NCBI RefSeq assembly: GCF_007997075.1
Contig: NZ_VORS01000007.1
Location: forward strand, 62,001 to 126,000
Direction: 5' to 3'
DNA: 64,000 nt
DNA from: Polaribacter sp. IC073
GTDB taxonomy: Bacteria > Bacteroidota > Bacteroidia > Flavobacteriales > Flavobacteriaceae
Shown here: positions 25,283 to 34,075 of the stretch, piece after piece
Numbering within the stretch: position 1 is the first letter of the stretch
Layout of the letters: every line of letters begins with the position of its first letter
Translations under genes and position numbers: made by a program
The notes under the pieces: generated by a model
The model's input: the letters and a program-made list of their open reading frames with translations, nothing else
Databases searched by the model: none
What the model was told of the DNA's origin: nothing

Positions 25283-26251
25283 TTATTTTTTCAATAAAAA
25301 AGTTAATGGAAAGTCTAATCTTTTTTGCCAAGACAATTCTGAATGATCTGTTCCTTCAAAAAATAAATTTTGAAAATTTGAAGCATTATATCCTCCTTTT
25401 TTAAAGATTGAATCTACTTTTGGCGCATACTTTGGATAAAAAGCATCCAAGGTTTTATTCCCATAATCAAAATACATTTTGTGTGATTCCGCAGCTGGTA
25501 AATTCGCCTCTAAATAGCTAAAAATTGCTGCTGGTAAAGGGTTTTCTTCTTTTGGTGTTCCGCCAACCCAGTGGGTAGAAAAGCAAGCTGCTCCTGCAAA
25601 AATTGTTGGGTATTCTGCTACTGCATACATAGACATTAAACCGCCCATTGAGGAACCTGCAACAAAAGTATTTTCTTTATTTGAATGCACAGAATAGGTA
25701 TTATCTATGTATGGTTTTAACTCTTCAACCATGAATTTCAAATACTCATCTCCTTTTAAATCAGTACTAAAACTGTTCTTTTTTGCTTCTGAATAAATTG
25801 CATCTTTATCTTCTTTTGACAGGAAATCCATGGCTTTTTCTGGAAATAAATCTTGCCAACGAATTTTAGGTATATTATGAATTGCAACTACAATAAAGTC
25901 TCTTGTAATGCCTTCTTTCATTAATTTTGAAGCTACTTCGTCAATCATCCATTCTTGTTTATTCCACGTTGTAGTTGCATCAAATAAATTCTGACCATCA
26001 TGCATGTATAAAACTGCATATTTTTTTTCTGACGAATAATTTTCTGGCAACCATACATCTACTGGTCTTGGCACAATGTTTTTAGATGGAAAAGAGGCTA
26101 CCCTTATTAATTTTCCGCTCGCTAAAACTGCTTTTTCTAAGACGGTTGCTGTTATATTAGCATAACTGTTCTCTTTTGGTTTTACTTCTTGTTTTTGTGT
26201 TTTACAAGAAATTATTAGAAGTATTAGAAATAAAAATAGTAGCTTTTTCAT
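25283..26251 (-). CDS. Esterase-like alpha/beta-hydrolase lipoprotein
   Basis: Lipoprotein signal MKKLLFLFLILLIISCK. The alpha/beta-hydrolase fold of the esterase D or carbohydrate-esterase 1 kind is indicated by RPVDVWLPENYSSEKKYAVLYMHDGQNLFD, the nucleophile elbow GSSMGG, and a C-terminal GTDHSE with the catalytic His. In marine bacteria such enzymes can remove acyl groups from sugars, but storage alpha-glucans are not normally acylated, so the substrate in this locus is an open question. It lies between the SusA-like GH13 and the GH31 gene, behind an intra-operon hairpin at about 26266-26300. Confidence 0.8.
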   Translation of the reverse strand: MKKLLFLFLILLIISCKTQKQEVKPKENSYANITATVLEKAVLASGKLIRVASFPSKNIVPRPVDVWLPENYSSEKKYAVLYMHDGQNLFDATTTWNKQEWMIDEVASKLMKEGITRDFIVVAIHNIPKIRWQDLFPEKAMDFLSKEDKDAIYSEAKKNSFSTDLKGDEYLKFMVEELKPYIDNTYSVHSNKENTFVAGSSMGGLMSMYAVAEYPTIFAGAACFSTHWVGGTPKEENPLPAAIFSYLEANLPAAESHKMYFDYGNKTLDAFYPKYAPKVDSIFKKGGYNASNFQNLFFEGTDHSELSWQKRLDFPLTFLLKK

Positions 26252-26265
26252 GTTTGGTGTTTTTA

Positions 26266-26300
26266 TTCCTCACAGGTTTTAAAAATATGTGAGATTTTTT
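26266..26300. repeat. Hairpin inside the alpha-glucan operon
   Basis: CCTCACAGGTTTTAAAA and TATGTGAGATT form an imperfect palindrome. In the minus (operon) direction no T tail follows, so it is not a classic terminator for the operon; in the plus direction a T-rich tail follows. It shares the core TTTTAAAACCTGTGAGG with the terminator at 58346-58384, so it belongs to a dispersed hairpin family. Confidence 0.55.
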
Positions 26301-26312
26301 CTTTTATCTAAA

Positions 26313-28268
26313 TTACTTTTTTGTGGTTAATAGAATACTTCCTTTTTCCGATAAATGCATTTGATTTCCCCAAACAAACTCTTCTCTAGTAATTATATTT
26401 TTCAACGTTTTTCCCTGCAATTCCATTTCCGAATAGTGCTTTAAATCGATGGTTATTGGTTTATCATTTTTATTAATGATATTTACAACAATTTCATCTT
26501 CTAAAACTCTAAATAGAAAGTAGGTTCCTTTAAATGGTGCAAAATGAACTGTTTTACCTTCATGAATTGCTTTCGAGTTTTTACGATAATTTAAAACCTT
26601 TTTCAGATAAGATTGCATGTTTCTTTGCTTTGCACTTAAACCTTCACCTATAAAAGCATTCGTTTTATCATCTTTAAATCCTCCGGGGAAATCTGTACGA
26701 ATTAAACCATGATCTCCAGGGTTCTTAAAATCTTCCATCAAAACCTCTGTTCCGTAATAAATTTGCGGAATTCTAGGCAATGTTAAATATAAAGACAACG
26801 CCATTTTTGTTTTCTCGATATCTCCTTTTAGTTGCGTATAAATTCGGCTCATATCATGATTGTCTGCAAAAATCAACATATCTTTTGGTGTTGCATAATG
26901 AAAATCATTTGCCAAACCTTCGTATATTTTTACCAAACCTGTATCCCAAGTTTCTTCCTCATTTAAAGCGTTTACAACATTTTGTTGCATTGCAAAATCC
27001 ATCGTAGACTTTAAATTAGACTCATAACCGTCTTTATTATTTGCTCCTTTTTGCCAGTAACCAATTAATAACGGATTGTAACTCCATTCTTCTCCTACTA
27101 TAGAAAAATTAGGATATTCATTCATAATGGAACCTGCCCAATTACTCATAAAGTCTTTATCAGGATATGGATAGGTATCTTGCCGAATTCCGCTTAACCC
27201 AATGGTTTCAATCCACCAAATACTATTCTGAATAATGTATTTTGCCATAAAAGGGTTTTTCTGATTCAAGTCTGGCATTGTAGACACAAACCAACCATCT
27301 GACATTCCTTTTTTATCTGCTTTAGAAGCATAGATATCTTGATTCGAAGTTCTTCTATGATTTGAAGTGATTAAATCGCCTTTATTCTCGAAATTCTCTT
27401 GATGATTTACCCAGTCTTTAAAAGGCAAATCTTTCATCCACCAATGTTCGCTACCACAATGATTGGCAACTTGATCCATAATTAACTTCAATCCTTTTTC
27501 TCTTGATACATCCGCCAATTCTCTATAATCGGCTAAGGTTCCAAAACGAGGATCTATTTCATACAAATCTGTAATTGCATACCCATGATAGGATTGTTTT
27601 GGCATGTCGTTTGTTAATAAAGGGCTAGACCAAATTGCAGTAAAACCCATTTCATCTATATACGCTAAATGATTTGTAATTCCCTTAATATCGCCACCAT
27701 GTCTGGCATAATCATCTGTTCTATTAATGGTGTTTTCTTTTAAAAAGTGAACAGAAGTTCCCTTTTCATTCTTTTTTGTAATTCTATTATCAACATCATT
27801 TGAAGTATCTGCATTTGCAAAACGATCTGGTGTTATTAAATAAATAGCATCAGAACTATCAAAACCAATGTAATCATTCGCAGATTTTTCTCTTGATTTT
27901 AATTCGTAAGTGTGTGCTTTTTTTGTTCCATCATCAAACGTAAAAACGATATCGAATTTACCTGCTTTTGTTGACTTATCAATATTTAAATCTAAAAACA
28001 AATAATTTTTACTGTTCGCTTTGTTTACTTTTTTTATAGAAACTCCTGCATAAGAAATGGAAGGTTCTGAGTTTCCTATATTTTCTTCCTTTACCAATAA
28101 TTGTAGCGAAGTGTCTTTAAAACTAATCCACCAATTTGGCGGTTCTACTCTTTCTATAGAAGTATTTGAAATTGAAACCTCAGAAACATTTTTTTTGGTT
28201 GCTGTATTGCTACAAGAAATAAAAAAGAAAATTGATGATAAATAAAAAATGTTTCTGATATGTTTCAT
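26313..28268 (-). CDS. SusA-like GH13 neopullulanase or cyclomaltodextrinase
   Basis: The lipoprotein signal MKHIRNIFYLSSIFFFISCS precedes an N-terminal beta-sandwich (about 35-130, VEPPNWWISFKDTSLQLLV), then the GH13 barrel. The catalytic regions are DQVANH, GIRQDTYPY (nucleophile), IVGEEW (acid/base) and ADNHDMSR. The sequence HGGDIKGITNHLAYIDEMGFTAIW and the GIRQDTYPY motif are those of Bacteroidota SusA, a periplasmic enzyme that breaks imported maltodextrins. It follows GH65 after 10 bases. This is the third GH13 in the minus-strand block. Confidence 0.92.
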   Translation of the reverse strand: MKHIRNIFYLSSIFFFISCSNTATKKNVSEVSISNTSIERVEPPNWWISFKDTSLQLLVKEENIGNSEPSISYAGVSIKKVNKANSKNYLFLDLNIDKSTKAGKFDIVFTFDDGTKKAHTYELKSREKSANDYIGFDSSDAIYLITPDRFANADTSNDVDNRITKKNEKGTSVHFLKENTINRTDDYARHGGDIKGITNHLAYIDEMGFTAIWSSPLLTNDMPKQSYHGYAITDLYEIDPRFGTLADYRELADVSREKGLKLIMDQVANHCGSEHWWMKDLPFKDWVNHQENFENKGDLITSNHRRTSNQDIYASKADKKGMSDGWFVSTMPDLNQKNPFMAKYIIQNSIWWIETIGLSGIRQDTYPYPDKDFMSNWAGSIMNEYPNFSIVGEEWSYNPLLIGYWQKGANNKDGYESNLKSTMDFAMQQNVVNALNEEETWDTGLVKIYEGLANDFHYATPKDMLIFADNHDMSRIYTQLKGDIEKTKMALSLYLTLPRIPQIYYGTEVLMEDFKNPGDHGLIRTDFPGGFKDDKTNAFIGEGLSAKQRNMQSYLKKVLNYRKNSKAIHEGKTVHFAPFKGTYFLFRVLEDEIVVNIINKNDKPITIDLKHYSEMELQGKTLKNIITREEFVWGNQMHLSEKGSILLTTKK

Positions 28269-28278
28269 AATACCTGTT

Positions 28279-30585
28279 TTAAACAGTTAATAAATTATTC
28301 GGAGAGACTGTAACAGCTTCACCGTTTACTAAAATATTGATTTCTTGTTTTCCCTCTAACTCAAAATGAGTTTCGTTTTGAGAAACATTTACAGTAATCA
28401 CTTGATGTCTAAAATTTACTTTAAATGAATACGACATCCATCCTTTAGGAATTTTTGGCGAAAAAGAAAGGGTGTTATTCTGCACTCTCATTCCTCCAAA
28501 ACCTTCTACAATACTCATCCAAGTTCCTGCCATAGAAGTGGTATGTAAACCTTCTTCGACTTCGTGATTGTAATCATCTAAATCTAAACGAGAAGTTCTT
28601 AGATAGAATTCATACGCTTGATCCATCCTACCCAACTTTGCTGCTTGAATACTGTGTACACAAGGAGAAAGAGAACTTTCGTGCACTGTAAAAGGTTCAT
28701 AGAAATCGAAATGACGTTCTAATTCTTCCGTAGAAAAATCACTTTCAAACATATAGAAACCTTGTAACGTATCTGCTTGTTTTATATAGGGTGAACGTAA
28801 AATTCTATCCCAACTCCATTTTTGATTGATAGGTCTTTGACTCAACTCTAAATCTGCAACGGTAATTAATTCTTTGTCTAAGAAACCATCTTGCTGTAAG
28901 AAAACATTGTGCTTTTCTGAATATGGAAAATACATAGTGTCTGCAACTTTCTTCCAACCCATTAATTCTTCATCAGAGAAATTTACTTTTCCTTTAATTC
29001 TGTTATATTCTGAAGCATGCTCTTTTTTTACAATTTCAATATTTTCTAATGCATAATTTATACACCATTTTGCAATATAATTTGTATAAAAATTATTGTT
29101 GATGTTGTTTTCATATTCATTCGGACCAGTTACGCCCAAAATCATGAATTTATTTTTATTTGTTGAAAAAGTTGCTCTTTGATGCCAAAAACGTGCAATC
29201 GCAATTAAAACTTCCAATCCTTTTTCTGGAATGTAAGAATAATCATCTGTAAAACGATAATAGTTAAAAATAGCAAAAGCAATGGCTCCGTTTCTATGAA
29301 TTTCTTCAAATGTAATTTCCCATTCATTATGGCATTCTTCCCCATTCATAGTCACCATTGGATATAATGCTGCTCCATTTTTAAAACCAAGTTTCTCCGC
29401 ATTTTCAATCGCTTTCCCTAAATGATTGTACCGATATTCTAACAACGTTCTTGCAACCGACTGGTCTTTGGTAGCCATGTAAAAAGGAATACAATAGGCT
29501 TCTGTATCCCAATAGGTACTTCCTCCGTATTTTTCTCCTGTAAAACCTTTAGGGCCAATATTCAAAGAAGCATCAGTTCCTAAATACGTCTGATTTAGTT
29601 GAAAAATATTAAAACGAATTCCTTGTTGTGCTTTTACATCACCTTCTATGGTAATGTCTGACATGCTCCAGATTTGTGCCCAAGATTGCTTTTGCATTGC
29701 TAATAATGCATCAAAACCAAGACGAACAGCTTTGTCTAAAACTTCTTTTGCAGCAGCAACTAATTCACTTTTATCATGATTTCTATCCACTACATAACCT
29801 CCAAATTTATGAATTGTGTAGGTTTGATTTTGTTTAATTTCTTGCTGATAGCTGCAAGATGTGTAATTTGAAGTTTGCTCATTATTACAATCTGTAACAA
29901 CTGCTTCATTATTTATAAACAAACGAGATTCCATAAAGGTACACGTGTAAAAGTGTGTTTTCATGGTTCTTGCTTCAATATAAGATTGCTTATTATTTTG
30001 AGAAACTTCTAAAACATCCCAAAATTGGTCATCCCAATTGGTATCTTCATTCGTAATTCCTGCATCTATATAAGGAATATAGGTGATTTTTGCATCCGAA
30101 TTTAAAGGCGTTACACTATAACTAATCGCCCCAACCTCATCTAACTCTAAACTTAAAAAACGCTTGGCCTCCACTTTAATTTCGATTCCGTTTTGTAAAA
30201 AAGCTTCAAAACTTCGAGACAACCAACCTTCTTTCATGTTGAGTTCTCTTTTAAATTTAGAAACCTCTTTACAAGTATGTAAATCTAGTTTTTCATCATT
30301 TATTAAAACGTTAATTCCTATCCAATTAGGTGCATTTAAAACTTTTGCAAAATACTCTGGATATCCGTTTTTCCACCATCCAACACGTGTTTTATCAGGA
30401 TAATAAACACCTGCAATATAATTTCCTTGAAAAGTTTTTCCTGTATATTGTTCTTCAAAATTAGCACGTTGTCCCATAGCACCGTTACCAATGCTAAACA
30501 AACTTTCTGAAGATTTTACCTTTTGAGCATCAAACCCCACTTCTAGGATAGACCATTCATTGGGTTGTATATAATCTTGATTCAT
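28279..30585 (-). CDS. GH65 glycoside phosphorylase (probable maltose phosphorylase)
   Basis: No signal peptide is present, so the enzyme is cytosolic. It is a 768-residue GH65 protein: N-terminal beta-sandwich (SLFSIGNGAMGQRANFEEQY), then an alpha/alpha barrel with VTGPNEYEN, whose Glu at about residue 490 is the expected catalytic acid. Maltose phosphorylases split maltose with phosphate to glucose and beta-glucose-1-phosphate. Adjacent beta-phosphoglucomutase and an importer support maltose as substrate; kojibiose, nigerose or trehalose phosphorylases of the same family cannot be excluded from sequence alone. Confidence 0.92.
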   Translation of the reverse strand: MNQDYIQPNEWSILEVGFDAQKVKSSESLFSIGNGAMGQRANFEEQYTGKTFQGNYIAGVYYPDKTRVGWWKNGYPEYFAKVLNAPNWIGINVLINDEKLDLHTCKEVSKFKRELNMKEGWLSRSFEAFLQNGIEIKVEAKRFLSLELDEVGAISYSVTPLNSDAKITYIPYIDAGITNEDTNWDDQFWDVLEVSQNNKQSYIEARTMKTHFYTCTFMESRLFINNEAVVTDCNNEQTSNYTSCSYQQEIKQNQTYTIHKFGGYVVDRNHDKSELVAAAKEVLDKAVRLGFDALLAMQKQSWAQIWSMSDITIEGDVKAQQGIRFNIFQLNQTYLGTDASLNIGPKGFTGEKYGGSTYWDTEAYCIPFYMATKDQSVARTLLEYRYNHLGKAIENAEKLGFKNGAALYPMVTMNGEECHNEWEITFEEIHRNGAIAFAIFNYYRFTDDYSYIPEKGLEVLIAIARFWHQRATFSTNKNKFMILGVTGPNEYENNINNNFYTNYIAKWCINYALENIEIVKKEHASEYNRIKGKVNFSDEELMGWKKVADTMYFPYSEKHNVFLQQDGFLDKELITVADLELSQRPINQKWSWDRILRSPYIKQADTLQGFYMFESDFSTEELERHFDFYEPFTVHESSLSPCVHSIQAAKLGRMDQAYEFYLRTSRLDLDDYNHEVEEGLHTTSMAGTWMSIVEGFGGMRVQNNTLSFSPKIPKGWMSYSFKVNFRHQVITVNVSQNETHFELEGKQEINILVNGEAVTVSPNNLLTV

Positions 30586-30595
30586 TTTTTTATTT

Positions 30596-30676
30596 TTTGA
30601 GAGAAAAGAATAGAGAGAAAAGAATATTGAAGTTTTTAAACTGTCTCTTGTCTTGTTTCTATCTTCTCGTTTCTTA
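30596..30676. repeat. Purine-rich direct repeat and complementary tract between GH65 and pgmB
   Basis: GAGAGAAAAGAAT occurs twice in direct repeat at 30599-30625. A pyrimidine-rich, partly complementary stretch (CTTGTTTCTATCTTCTC) follows. It can form a weak hairpin inside the operon transcript. Role unknown. Confidence 0.4.
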
Positions 30677-31330
30677 TTACCCTTCTATTAACTTTTGTAT
30701 AAAATTATTACTGATTTCTGTAAAATCTGTAAAATTAAATTGCGCTTCAGAAAGCACATTTTCATCTCCAATACCTATGCTAATCATGTTTGCTGTATTT
30801 GCAGCTTCTACACCTGCAACTGCATCTTCAAAAACAACACAATCTTCTGCTTTAACATTTAATTCTTTCGCTGCCAACAGAAAAACTTCTGGGTCTGGTT
30901 TTGCTTTTGTCACATTATTCCCGTCTACGATCGCATCGAAATAGTGTATTAAATTCACTTTTTCTAAAATTGGTCGTGCATTTTTACTTGCTGACCCTAG
31001 AGCAATTGGAATGTTATTTGCTTTCAAAAATTGTAATATTCTAGGAACATCTGGCAGAATTTCTGATGCATCCATATTTTCTATGTACGCTAAATAGTCT
31101 ACATTTTTTTCGACCATCCAAGTATCAAATTCTTCTTGTGTTGCCTCTCTATTTCCTATTTCTAACAAAATTTCTAAACAACGTTTTCTACTAACGCCTT
31201 TAAACAATTCGTTCTGTTCTTTGGTAAAATCGAAACCTAATTGGTTTGCAAGTTTTTTCCATGCTAAATAATGATATTTGGCAGTATCAACGATGACACC
31301 GTCCAAATCGAATATAAATCCTTTTGTCAT
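30677..31330 (-). CDS. pgmB: Beta-phosphoglucomutase
   Basis: This HAD-family enzyme converts beta-glucose-1-phosphate to glucose-6-phosphate. The N-terminal FDLDGVIVDT provides the nucleophile D8 and the acid/base D10, positions identical to the well-studied Lactococcus enzyme. The cap domain and the later motifs ALGSASKNA, KAKPDPEVF and VVFEDAVAGVEAA are intact. The length (217) is standard. It lies between the GH65 phosphorylase and the transporter, so it carries the phosphorolysis product into glycolysis without spending ATP. Confidence 0.95.
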   Translation of the reverse strand: MTKGFIFDLDGVIVDTAKYHYLAWKKLANQLGFDFTKEQNELFKGVSRKRCLEILLEIGNREATQEEFDTWMVEKNVDYLAYIENMDASEILPDVPRILQFLKANNIPIALGSASKNARPILEKVNLIHYFDAIVDGNNVTKAKPDPEVFLLAAKELNVKAEDCVVFEDAVAGVEAANTANMISIGIGDENVLSEAQFNFTDFTEISNNFIQKLIEG

Positions 31331-31344
31331 TCTAAATTTTAATT

Positions 31345-32709
31345 TTATTCTTGGTAACTAATTGCATTTTTATTGGTAATAAGTAAATTACATAAGCCTG
31401 CAATTATTAAACTAATTCCTGCAACTGTCATGGCATGAATAGCTTCTTCACCTAATAAACTCGATACATAATTGATTCCTCCTAGTGCAGCAATAATTTG
31501 CGGAATTACAATAAACATATTAAAAATCCCCATAATTACACCCATTTTCTTTGGATCTACGGAACTCGATAACATCGCATAAGGCATTGATAAAATACTA
31601 CCCCAGGCAAAACCTATCAATACAAAACAGTATTTTAAGTTTTCTGGCGAAGCATAACTCATCAATAAAAACCCGATACCTCCAACAATTAAAGAAAACA
31701 TGTGTACGTATTTTCTGTTGATGTTTCTTTTTGAAGTATATAAGGTTAGTAGTAAGGCAAATACCATTGAAGATAAACCATAGATTCCCATGGCAGAACC
31801 AACTGAATTAGAAGATTCTTGAAATTTAGTATTGGCAATTTTAAAAGCTTCTGCTTGTACAGTATCTGCCATATTAAAAGCAGTTTCTATTGGTGCAGGA
31901 CTATGAAAAACATGTTCTGTTAAAGCAGGGTTTGCCAAAGACCACATGGTAAAAAAAGCAAACCAAGAGAAAAATTGAATCACGCCCAATTTCTTCATGG
32001 TCATTGGCATACTACCAATATTTTCTAGAATATCTGGAATGAAGTTGTTCTTCTTTGCTTTCTCTTGTTCGAACTCTTCCATGTCTTCTGGCGGATATTC
32101 ATCCGTAGTAAAAACGGTATACAAAATACTTGCTAGAAAGACAAAGGCTCCAATTGCAAAGGCCACCTTTACAGACATTGAAACAACACCAGCTTCTCCT
32201 GTATTACTAATACCAAACTGAGAAACCATCCAAGGTAAATTACTTGCAACCCAAGTTCCGATTCCTATAATAAGTGTTTGAACAACAAAACCATAAGATC
32301 TTTGAGATTCTGGTAATTTATCTGCTACTAAAGCTCTAAACGGCTCCATAGATATATTTATAGAGGCATCTAAGATCCATAAAAAACCAGCGGCAACCCA
32401 TAAAGCAGGAGAATGCGGAACAAAAAATAATGCTAAAGAGCTTAAAATCGCTCCTACTAAAAAGTAAGGTCTTCTTCTACCCCATTTTACACTCCAAGTT
32501 CTATCACTCATATAGCCAATAATTGGTTGTACAAGTAAACCTGTTAAGGGTGCAGCTATCCAAAGCAAAGGAATTTCGTCTTTCCCTGCCCCTAGATCTT
32601 GAAAAATTCTTGACATAAATCCACCTTGTAGGGCGAATCCAAATTGTATACCTAGAAATCCGAAACTCATGTTCCAAATTTGCCAGAAGCTTAACTTACG
32701 CTTTTCCAT
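31345..32709 (-). CDS. MFS sugar transporter, SLC45-like (probable maltose/H+ symporter)
   Basis: About twelve membrane helices in 454 residues. The start LSFWQIWNMSFGFLGIQFGFALQGG and the loop GYMSDRTWSVKWGRRRPYFLVGA match the sugar/proton symporter group related to SLC45, which in Bacteroidota alpha-glucan loci carries maltose or small maltodextrins over the inner membrane. It is the first gene of the minus-strand block, and the following pgmB starts 14 bases later. A TATATTTG box on the minus strand at 32807-32814 is a likely promoter for the whole block. Confidence 0.9.
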   Translation of the reverse strand: MEKRKLSFWQIWNMSFGFLGIQFGFALQGGFMSRIFQDLGAGKDEIPLLWIAAPLTGLLVQPIIGYMSDRTWSVKWGRRRPYFLVGAILSSLALFFVPHSPALWVAAGFLWILDASINISMEPFRALVADKLPESQRSYGFVVQTLIIGIGTWVASNLPWMVSQFGISNTGEAGVVSMSVKVAFAIGAFVFLASILYTVFTTDEYPPEDMEEFEQEKAKKNNFIPDILENIGSMPMTMKKLGVIQFFSWFAFFTMWSLANPALTEHVFHSPAPIETAFNMADTVQAEAFKIANTKFQESSNSVGSAMGIYGLSSMVFALLLTLYTSKRNINRKYVHMFSLIVGGIGFLLMSYASPENLKYCFVLIGFAWGSILSMPYAMLSSSVDPKKMGVIMGIFNMFIVIPQIIAALGGINYVSSLLGEEAIHAMTVAGISLIIAGLCNLLITNKNAISYQE

Positions 32710-32806
32710 TATCGAATATTATAAATGAATATTACGACAAGTGCTTAGACTTATCAATTAATAAATTTTGTGGAATGTAATTTATTGATAAATCTTAATA
32801 TGGTAA

Positions 32807-32814
32807 CAAATATA
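32807..32814 (-). promoter_or_regulatory. Likely -7 box of the minus-strand alpha-glucan operon
   Basis: TATATTTG on the minus strand fits the Bacteroidota TAnnTTTG consensus, about 97 bases before the transporter start codon. A clear -33 box is not visible, which would fit an activator-dependent promoter. Confidence 0.45.
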
Positions 32815-32853
32815 TGTTTTTTTTACATAGTTGATAAAAAAACACGCTAAAAT

Positions 32854-32871
32854 CTACGACGACGGTTTCGT
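32854..32871 (-). promoter_or_regulatory. Operator-like site over the lacI stop codon
   Basis: Read on the minus strand, ACGAAACCGTCGTCGTAG matches the site before susC (ACGAAACCGATTTCGTAG) at 15 of 18 bases. It has the same orientation relative to the downstream genes and ends about 39 bases before the presumed -7 box of the transporter operon. The last three bases are the lacI stop codon. Confidence 0.55.
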
Positions 32872-33876
32872 AGATTCTCGTAACTTTAAGTCGCTAGAAA
32901 TCACAATCTTTTTGGGTTTGTAAACTTCAGATTCATTTTCTATTCTTTCTATTAAAACCTCAACAGCTTGTTTTCCCATAGTAAAGCCGTGTTGTGCAAT
33001 TGTAGTGATTGATGGCGATGAATATTCTGAGATTAACCCATCAGTAAAACCTATGATTGAGATCTCTTCAGGTATTTTCAAACCTTTCTCTTTTGCTATT
33101 CTCATTGAGTTTGCTGCATAAATTTCATTCACTGCAAAAACGGCATCAATGTCTTGTTCGAAGACTTTTTCTATTTGTTTTTTAATGTCTTTTTTTTCAT
33201 CAATCTCCATAATTAAACTTTTGTCTGTTTTAATATATTCTTCAATTAATGCTTTCTCATACCCTTGCCTTCTTAAAGCGCCAACATTCACATGATTTGG
33301 AGTTGTAATTAAAGCAATTCTTTTTCTACCATTTTCTAACAAATGCTTTGTGGCCTTGTAACCAGCGCCAACATCATCTACAACTACTTTGTCGCACATA
33401 ATTTCATCTACAACTCTATCAAATAAAACAAAAGGAATTTCTTCTGAAACCAATTCTTTAATATGATTAAAGTCTTTATTTTTAAGTGTTTCACTAGCTA
33501 CAGACATAATAATTCCGTCTACACTTCCGTTCGATAAAACCTTTAATGTTTCTACTTCTTTCTTATAAGATTCATTTGAGAAACAAACCATTATGTTGTA
33601 TCCTTTTTTATTAGCTCCTTCTTCTATTCCCATAATTACTGTTGAGAAAAAATGATGCACTATTTTAGGTAGAATAACTCCGATCACTTTTGTTCTTTGG
33701 TTGCGTAACTGAAGCGCTAAATGGTTTGGTTTGTAGTTATAGAGGTCTGCATAGGCCTGAATCTTTTTTTTAGTTTCAACACTAATTTCATGACTATCCT
33801 TTAGAGCCTTAGAAACCGTTGAAGTAGAAACACCTAATTCTTTGGCGATTGTTTTTATGGTAATTTTTTGCTTCAT
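32854..33876 (-). CDS. LacI-family regulator of the alpha-glucan locus
   Basis: An N-terminal helix-turn-helix (ITIKTIAKELGVSTSTVSKALKD, residues about 4-26) and a periplasmic-binding-like effector domain (from IGVILPKIVHHFFSTVIMGIEEGA) give the standard LacI architecture at 340 residues. It lies between the two divergent blocks of the locus. A perfect LacI-style palindrome, ACGAAACCGATTTCGT, sits between its start and susC; a near copy covers its own stop. Related regulators of Bacteroidota respond to maltose or other alpha-glucosides. Whether it activates or represses is not decided, but both sites lie upstream of the expected -33 regions, which favours activation. Confidence 0.9.
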   Translation of the reverse strand: MKQKITIKTIAKELGVSTSTVSKALKDSHEISVETKKKIQAYADLYNYKPNHLALQLRNQRTKVIGVILPKIVHHFFSTVIMGIEEGANKKGYNIMVCFSNESYKKEVETLKVLSNGSVDGIIMSVASETLKNKDFNHIKELVSEEIPFVLFDRVVDEIMCDKVVVDDVGAGYKATKHLLENGRKRIALITTPNHVNVGALRRQGYEKALIEEYIKTDKSLIMEIDEKKDIKKQIEKVFEQDIDAVFAVNEIYAANSMRIAKEKGLKIPEEISIIGFTDGLISEYSSPSITTIAQHGFTMGKQAVEVLIERIENESEVYKPKKIVISSDLKLRESTKPSS

Positions 33877-33948
33877 ATTTTATTAAAAGACAAATATTAA
33901 AGTTAATTTTTATCAATATGATGATTTTTAAATAAAAAAGTTGTCAAC

Positions 33949-33966
33949 ACGAAACCGATTTCGTAG
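33949..33966 (+). promoter_or_regulatory. LacI-type operator before susC
   Basis: ACGAAACCGATTTCGT is a 16-base palindrome (arms ACGAAA and TTTCGT) with the central CG typical of LacI sites. A TTG at 33978-33980 and TATATTTA at 34000-34007, 19 bases apart, form a plausible promoter just downstream, so the site lies upstream of the -33 box. Confidence 0.7.
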
Positions 33967-34075
33967 TTTTTATCATATTGGAAATGTATCCCTTATATAT
34001 ATATTTACAAAGTGGAATGTAAATTTATTGTTAAGTCCAAATCCAAATTTACAGTTATTATTTAACAAATTATAC

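Noticed and set aside
33941-34075. N-terminal extension of SusC by 45 codons
   Set aside because: It would include the operator and promoter region and put 45 residues before a perfect signal peptide.
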